From: an uncultured bacterium
GTDB taxonomy: Bacteria > Vulcanimicrobiota > CADAWZ01
Reading direction: 5' to 3'
DNA: 64,000 nucleotides
NCBI GenBank assembly: GCA_902790465.1
Contig: CADASF010000010.1
Location: 1-64,000 of the forward strand
The stretch's first letter is position 1, and the number at the start of each line of letters is the position of its first letter. A program made the translations under genes and the position numbers. Shown in pieces: positions 60,478 to 64,000 of the stretch. Under the pieces are notes generated by a model. That model had not been told where the DNA came from, made no database searches, and saw nothing but the letters and a program-made list of their open reading frames with translations.

Positions 60478-61746
60478 TTGGATAATATAACGCCAAAAAA
60501 TGATTCTAATGAAAAAAAAGAATTAGAAGAAAATAGCGAAAAAATCGAACAAAATTTCGAAAATAAAGAAGAAAATAAAACTGAAGAACAAACAGTAAAT
60601 AAGACTGAAGAAAAGAAAAATGACCCATTTGATAATTTATCAAATAAGCAACCAAGTAATCAAGACAATATCAAACAAAATATAGAATCGAAAAAAGCCC
60701 CTACTAAAACAAAAAAGAAATCAAATACTTGGGTTTGGGCCATAGGAATTGGCTGTGGTGGATTAGTTGTTTGTTTTGTTGTATTTTTTATGTTTGTAAT
60801 GTTTTTAGCCTCTGCTGGGACAAAAAATAAATCTTCAAATAAAACAGTATTCAATAATCCGAATTACAATTTTGTAATGGGAGAACAGTCAAGTAAAAAT
60901 AGAATTCTTGAAATTCCAGTAGTTGGAGCTATAATGGATGATCAAAGCGACAATGTCAAGAAAAATCTCTCATTGCGAATAAAGGAAAATCTAAAAATAG
61001 CATCAGAAGACCATTCTATAAGGGCTATAATTTTTACTATAGATAGCCCTGGAGGTGGAATTACTCCAACAGACATAATTTGGAATGACATAAAAAAGTT
61101 TAAAGCAAAAAGAAAAATTCCTGTAATAACATATTGCGAAAATATAACAGCTTCTGGTGGTTATTATATTGCTTCTTCAACAGATTATATAATGGCAACA
61201 GAAACATCTTTAGTTGGAAGTATTGGAGTAATATCTCAATTTATGGAAATGGAAAAACTTTTCGATAAATTGGGAATAAAATGGAATGTCATAACTTCAA
61301 ACAAATCTAATGGAAATAAAAGTTTTAAAGATATGGGATCATTTACAAGAAAAATGACTCCTGAAGAAAAGGCATTTTTCCAATCATTAGTACAAGAAAT
61401 GTGGAATAAATTTGTAGATGTTGTAGCAGAAGGTAGAAAAGGAAAATTAACAAGAGACCAAGTTGCCAATTTAGCAGACGGAAGAATTTATACAGGAAAA
61501 ACAGCATTAAAACTCGGTCTTATTGATGGAGTAGGCTATAAAGAAGATGCTTTCAACAAAGCAAAAGAAATGGCAAATTTGGATTCAGCACAACTTGTAA
61601 ATTATAAACCAAAATTAGATTATTTCAAAGATTTATTCGAATCCAAGAATGAATCACCTATTCCCTCTGTAAAAACATTGATTGAAGGACAGACACCTCA
61701 ATTTATGTATATGTGGACGGCAGGTGGAAGCTACAGCGAAAATTAA
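60478..61746 (+). CDS. sppA: Signal peptide peptidase SppA (S49), TTG start
   Basis: 422 residues. The start is a TTG at 60478, with AAGAAGGTG about 7 nt upstream; no ATG is placed as well. Residues 1-80 are acidic and disordered (many Glu/Lys/Asn), 85-110 are a membrane helix, and the S49 domain follows: AIIFTIDSPGGG, catalytic Ser226 in NITASGGYYIAS, GSIGVISQFMEME, and the likely catalytic Lys284 in FKDMGSFTRKMTPEE. It degrades leftover signal peptides or other membrane peptides. The long acidic cytoplasmic extension is not usual for short SppA. The clostripain-like gene follows after 18 bp. Confidence 0.92.
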   Translation: MDNITPKNDSNEKKELEENSEKIEQNFENKEENKTEEQTVNKTEEKKNDPFDNLSNKQPSNQDNIKQNIESKKAPTKTKKKSNTWVWAIGIGCGGLVVCFVVFFMFVMFLASAGTKNKSSNKTVFNNPNYNFVMGEQSSKNRILEIPVVGAIMDDQSDNVKKNLSLRIKENLKIASEDHSIRAIIFTIDSPGGGITPTDIIWNDIKKFKAKRKIPVITYCENITASGGYYIASSTDYIMATETSLVGSIGVISQFMEMEKLFDKLGIKWNVITSNKSNGNKSFKDMGSFTRKMTPEEKAFFQSLVQEMWNKFVDVVAEGRKGKLTRDQVANLADGRIYTGKTALKLGLIDGVGYKEDAFNKAKEMANLDSAQLVNYKPKLDYFKDLFESKNESPIPSVKTLIEGQTPQFMYMWTAGGSYSEN

Positions 61747-61764
61747 CATAAAAGGAGAACAGCC

Positions 61765-63240
61765 ATGAAAATTTTCAAAAATATTTTAGGGTTTATAATC
61801 GTTTTATCGTTTATATTTCTCTATGGTTGCGGCGGAGGCGGTGGAAGCAAAAGCGAAAATTCCATTAATCCATTGTTTTTTATGTTGGCAAATAATAACA
61901 ATGGAGATAATCCTTCAGATAATCCATCAGATAATCCAGTAAAAAAATCGTGGCTGTTCTTGATTTATATTGCTGGAGATAATGACGATATAATTTATAA
62001 TCAACTAGCAAATCTCGATTCTCTTGAAAAAGTTGGCTCAGACGACAATACTCACATTGTGGCTTATATTGACATTGGTAATACTGAAAATAAGAGCAAT
62101 TGGAAAAACTCAAAATGGAGTGATTCTATAGATTGGAAAGGTGCAAGAGAATATTATATAACAAAAGATGACAACTTAAATGCCATTAATTCAGAACTTA
62201 TCACAGATTATGGCGATGTTGACAGTGGAAGCAAAGATTTTTTGGCAACATGTCTAAAAGAAGCTATGACAAAATATCCAGCCGATAATGTTTGTTTGGT
62301 CTTAAACAACCATGGTGGAGGCTATTATGGACTTCTTATTGATGATTCTGCAGGAAGTATAATGACTAATGTAGATGTTAAAGAAGCAATACAAGAAGCC
62401 GAAGAAAAAACAGGAATTAAAATAAACATACTCGGATTTGATGCTTGTGTTATGGCTGAGCTTGAACCTTGCTATGAATATAAAGATGTAACAGATTATA
62501 TAATAGGTTCAGAAGAACTTACTTCTTCTGTTGGTTGGCATTATGAAGAAATTTTGACATCTTCAAATGAACCCCAAAAAAAGATTAATTCTAATGCTCG
62601 ATTTGGAATATTGCCAAAAGCTACTAAAATTCTTCAAAATAGATATAAAGAATATTCAAAAGCAAATGAATCATCAAATGAATCATCAAAAGAATCATAT
62701 TCAAAAATATCTTCAGAAATAACTCCTCGACAGTTTGCAGAAATAATTTTTGATGTTCAAAAAGAATATCCTGAAGAAGTAAATACCTTTGCTGTAATAG
62801 ACACTTCAAAACTTGAAAATTTTAAAAACATGGTAGATAATTTTGCAAAAACAGTTATATCAACAGATGAAAATAATTTAGAAAAAGTAAGAAAGAATAT
62901 ATTATTAAATCCAAATAAAGAATCTTCTTGGAACTATGGTTTTGATTATAATTTCTTTGATCTTTACAATATGATGAATTCAATATCATCCTGTGAAGAT
63001 ATAACTGACGAAAATGTAAAAGAAAGTGCAAAATCTGTAATGGAATCTGTAAATAATACTATTCTCAAATATTCAAATGCAGGAGATATATATGAAGAAT
63101 ATGCTTATTCCTATGGATTGTCAATTTTCTTTACAACTTCTCCAAGTTCAATGCTTTCTTCAGATAAAAAATTATATGAAGAATTAGCCTTTACAAAAAA
63201 TACAAAATGGTATGAAATGATTAAATTACTGGAACAATAA
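61765..63240 (+). CDS. Clostripain-like (C11) cysteine peptidase lipoprotein
   Basis: 491 residues. Lipoprotein signal with lipobox FLYGC (Cys22) followed by a run of glycines. Catalytic pair His183 in LNNHGGGYYG and Cys228 in LGFDACVMAELEP, as in peptidase family C11 (clostripain, Arg-specific in some members). SYGLSIFFTT near the end is also typical. A short repeat SNESSNESSKES lies at about 305-316 and tandem DNPSDNPSDNP at about 48-58. It is anchored to the envelope and probably processes proteins outside the cytoplasm. GGAGAA precedes the ATG; co-transcribed with sppA. Confidence 0.9.
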   Translation: MKIFKNILGFIIVLSFIFLYGCGGGGGSKSENSINPLFFMLANNNNGDNPSDNPSDNPVKKSWLFLIYIAGDNDDIIYNQLANLDSLEKVGSDDNTHIVAYIDIGNTENKSNWKNSKWSDSIDWKGAREYYITKDDNLNAINSELITDYGDVDSGSKDFLATCLKEAMTKYPADNVCLVLNNHGGGYYGLLIDDSAGSIMTNVDVKEAIQEAEEKTGIKINILGFDACVMAELEPCYEYKDVTDYIIGSEELTSSVGWHYEEILTSSNEPQKKINSNARFGILPKATKILQNRYKEYSKANESSNESSKESYSKISSEITPRQFAEIIFDVQKEYPEEVNTFAVIDTSKLENFKNMVDNFAKTVISTDENNLEKVRKNILLNPNKESSWNYGFDYNFFDLYNMMNSISSCEDITDENVKESAKSVMESVNNTILKYSNAGDIYEEYAYSYGLSIFFTTSPSSMLSSDKKLYEELAFTKNTKWYEMIKLLEQ

Positions 63241-63248
63241 TTTGTACA

Positions 63249-63292
63249 AAAAAAAGATTGGGGATAAAATTCATTATCCCCAATCTTTTTTT
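63249..63292. terminator. Strong terminator after the clostripain-like gene
   Basis: AAAAAGATTGGGGATAA pairs perfectly with TTATCCCCAATCTTTTT, then a T run. Confidence 0.95.
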
Positions 63293-63320
63293 TTGCACAA
63301 ATTATCCCCTATTTATTTTT

Positions 63321-63420
63321 TGATTTAAATTAAGTGGTTGAAATTGCCACGGTCGCACAGCTCCCTCGCAATGACATCGCTTCTAATAGTGGCTATTTTG
63401 GTATATTTAAAATATTAATC
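63321..63420 (+). mobile_element. Short MITE-like element, about 100 bp
   Basis: TTAAATTAAGTGGTTGAAAT, the core at 63341-63377, AGTGGCTATTTTGGTATATT and AAAATATTAATC follow the order of the left part of the long elements in inverse orientation. No gene lies between 63241 and 63522. Confidence 0.65.
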
Positions 63421-63522
63421 AAATAGCATAAGGAGTTAAATTAAAATGACTTAATAATAATTTATAGTGGTTCGACAAATGTTATTTACACAAATAAAAA
63501 GGGATATGAAAAACTAAACAAA

Positions 63523-64000
63523 CTATATCATTTTAGAAATTTTCTTTGCTAAATTGTCTATATATTCAGTTGTCAATAGTTCTATTTCACCATTATCAGC
63601 CATTTTGGCAATATTTACATCTAAAGGAATTTTTGAAACAGAATCTATATCAAATTTCTTAGCTATTTCATCAATATTGCTATTTCCAAAAATATTATGT
63701 TCTTTTCCACAGTCTGGGCATTTAAAATAGCTCATATTTTCAACTATTCCCAAAATTGGAATTTTCATCAATGAAGTCATATTCACAGATTTTTCAACAA
63801 TCATATTTACCAAATCCTGCGGTGATGTAACAATTATAACACCATCTGAAGGCAATGATTGAAATATAGTCAATGGCACATCTCCTGTACCAGGAGGCAT
63901 ATCAACAATCATAAAATCAATATCTCCCCAAAGTACATCTGTCCAAAACTGCATAACTGTCGAAGCAATTATAGGACCTCTCCAAACTACAGGATCTGTA
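63523..64000 (-). CDS. apbC: Mrp/ApbC-family iron-sulfur carrier ATPase, partial
   Basis: The frame is open to the right edge; only the C-terminal 159 or so codons are present. DPVVWRGPIIAS then MQFWTDVLWGDIDFMIVDMP followed by PGTGDVPLT is the family hallmark, and VENMSYFKCPDCGKEHNIFG carries the CxxC that binds a [4Fe-4S] cluster between two subunits. IPLDVNIAKMADNGE follows. The P-loop is beyond the window. It loads iron-sulfur clusters on target proteins, which fits an organism with many such enzymes. Confidence 0.94.
   Translation of the reverse strand, partial: TDPVVWRGPIIASTVMQFWTDVLWGDIDFMIVDMPPGTGDVPLTIFQSLPSDGVIIVTSPQDLVNMIVEKSVNMTSLMKIPILGIVENMSYFKCPDCGKEHNIFGNSNIDEIAKKFDIDSVSKIPLDVNIAKMADNGEIELLTTEYIDNLAKKISKMI

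Noticed and set aside
1-64000. Reassigned UGA or selenocysteine codons
   Set aside because: Genes end normally, Trp is coded by TGG, and no in-frame TGA interrupts the molybdenum hydroxylase or YgeY genes.
1-64000. tRNA, rRNA or prophage genes
   Set aside because: I looked through the gene-free stretches and saw no cloverleaf-like or rRNA sequence, no integrase, capsid or terminase frames. A covariance search would be needed to exclude small RNAs.

Overview
The window is 64 kb of very AT-rich DNA (roughly 27-28% G+C by eye) with tightly packed bacterial operons, AGGAGG-type ribosome sites and the standard stop codons. The gene content suggests a strictly anaerobic, probably host- or sediment-associated diderm-like bacterium: a molybdenum hydroxylase of the xanthine dehydrogenase type, a YgeY/YgeW purine-catabolism pair, an activating-enzyme-like radical SAM protein, type IV prepilin-like proteins, a clostripain-like lipoprotein and a BspA-type leucine-rich-repeat protein. 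I cannot place it in a phylum from this sequence. No rRNA, tRNA or CRISPR array was recognised.

Layout. 1-9.4 kb is an accessory region: an AAA-ATPase whose 5' end is replaced by a dispersed repeat, a secreted OB-like protein, a Sel1-repeat protein, a 1612-residue fusion of a GHKL ATPase to an SF1 helicase (a possible defence module), a MITE-like element, a cluster of GTTTAAC-type repeats, a DinJ/YoeB toxin-antitoxin pair and a short-chain dehydrogenase. 9.8-20 kb carries a glycosyltransferase, small membrane or exported proteins that mostly occur as paralogous pairs, an orphan FAD-binding subunit, a metallo-hydrolase, an EcsC-family protein and an LRR protein. 20-24.7 kb holds a membrane protein, a radical SAM enzyme and a two-component system. 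24.7-33.4 kb is one long leftward gene string: molybdenum hydroxylase (large, 2Fe-2S, FAD subunits), two glycosyltransferases with a DUF2304-type protein, two prepilin-like proteins and a zinc/manganese-type ABC transporter. 36.6-39.1 kb is the ygeY-ygeW operon. It shares an almost identical upstream motif with the hydroxylase operon, so the two probably form one purine-catabolism regulon.

The most unusual part is 42.9-58.1 kb. Three tandem tubulin/FtsZ-superfamily GTPase-like proteins with C-terminal zinc-binding tails lie beside an operon for an Hsp70/actin-like ATPase with an N-terminal zinc ribbon, a zinc-ribbon protein with a propeller-like middle, and an exported one-pass membrane protein with a degenerate vWA-like domain. 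One tubulin copy is full length, one lacks the middle domain and one is frameshifted. A 15-bp inverted repeat (TGACA-N5-TGWCA) lies upstream of two of the tubulin genes, of the Hsp70-like operon, of a pair of tiny proteins at 36 kb and of the EcsC gene at 15 kb. This suggests a co-regulated cytoskeleton/chaperone/membrane-sensor system whose members are scattered over at least 43 kb.

58-64 kb returns to more ordinary genes: a DTW-domain tRNA-modification enzyme, a GlpT/UhpT-type transporter with an unexpected C-terminal zinc ribbon, SppA, a clostripain-like lipoprotein and the end of an Mrp/ApbC ATPase. A dispersed repeat built on the palindrome-like core ATTGCGAGGGAGC...GACCGTGGCAAT is scattered through the window in long and short forms and behaves like a non-autonomous mobile element.
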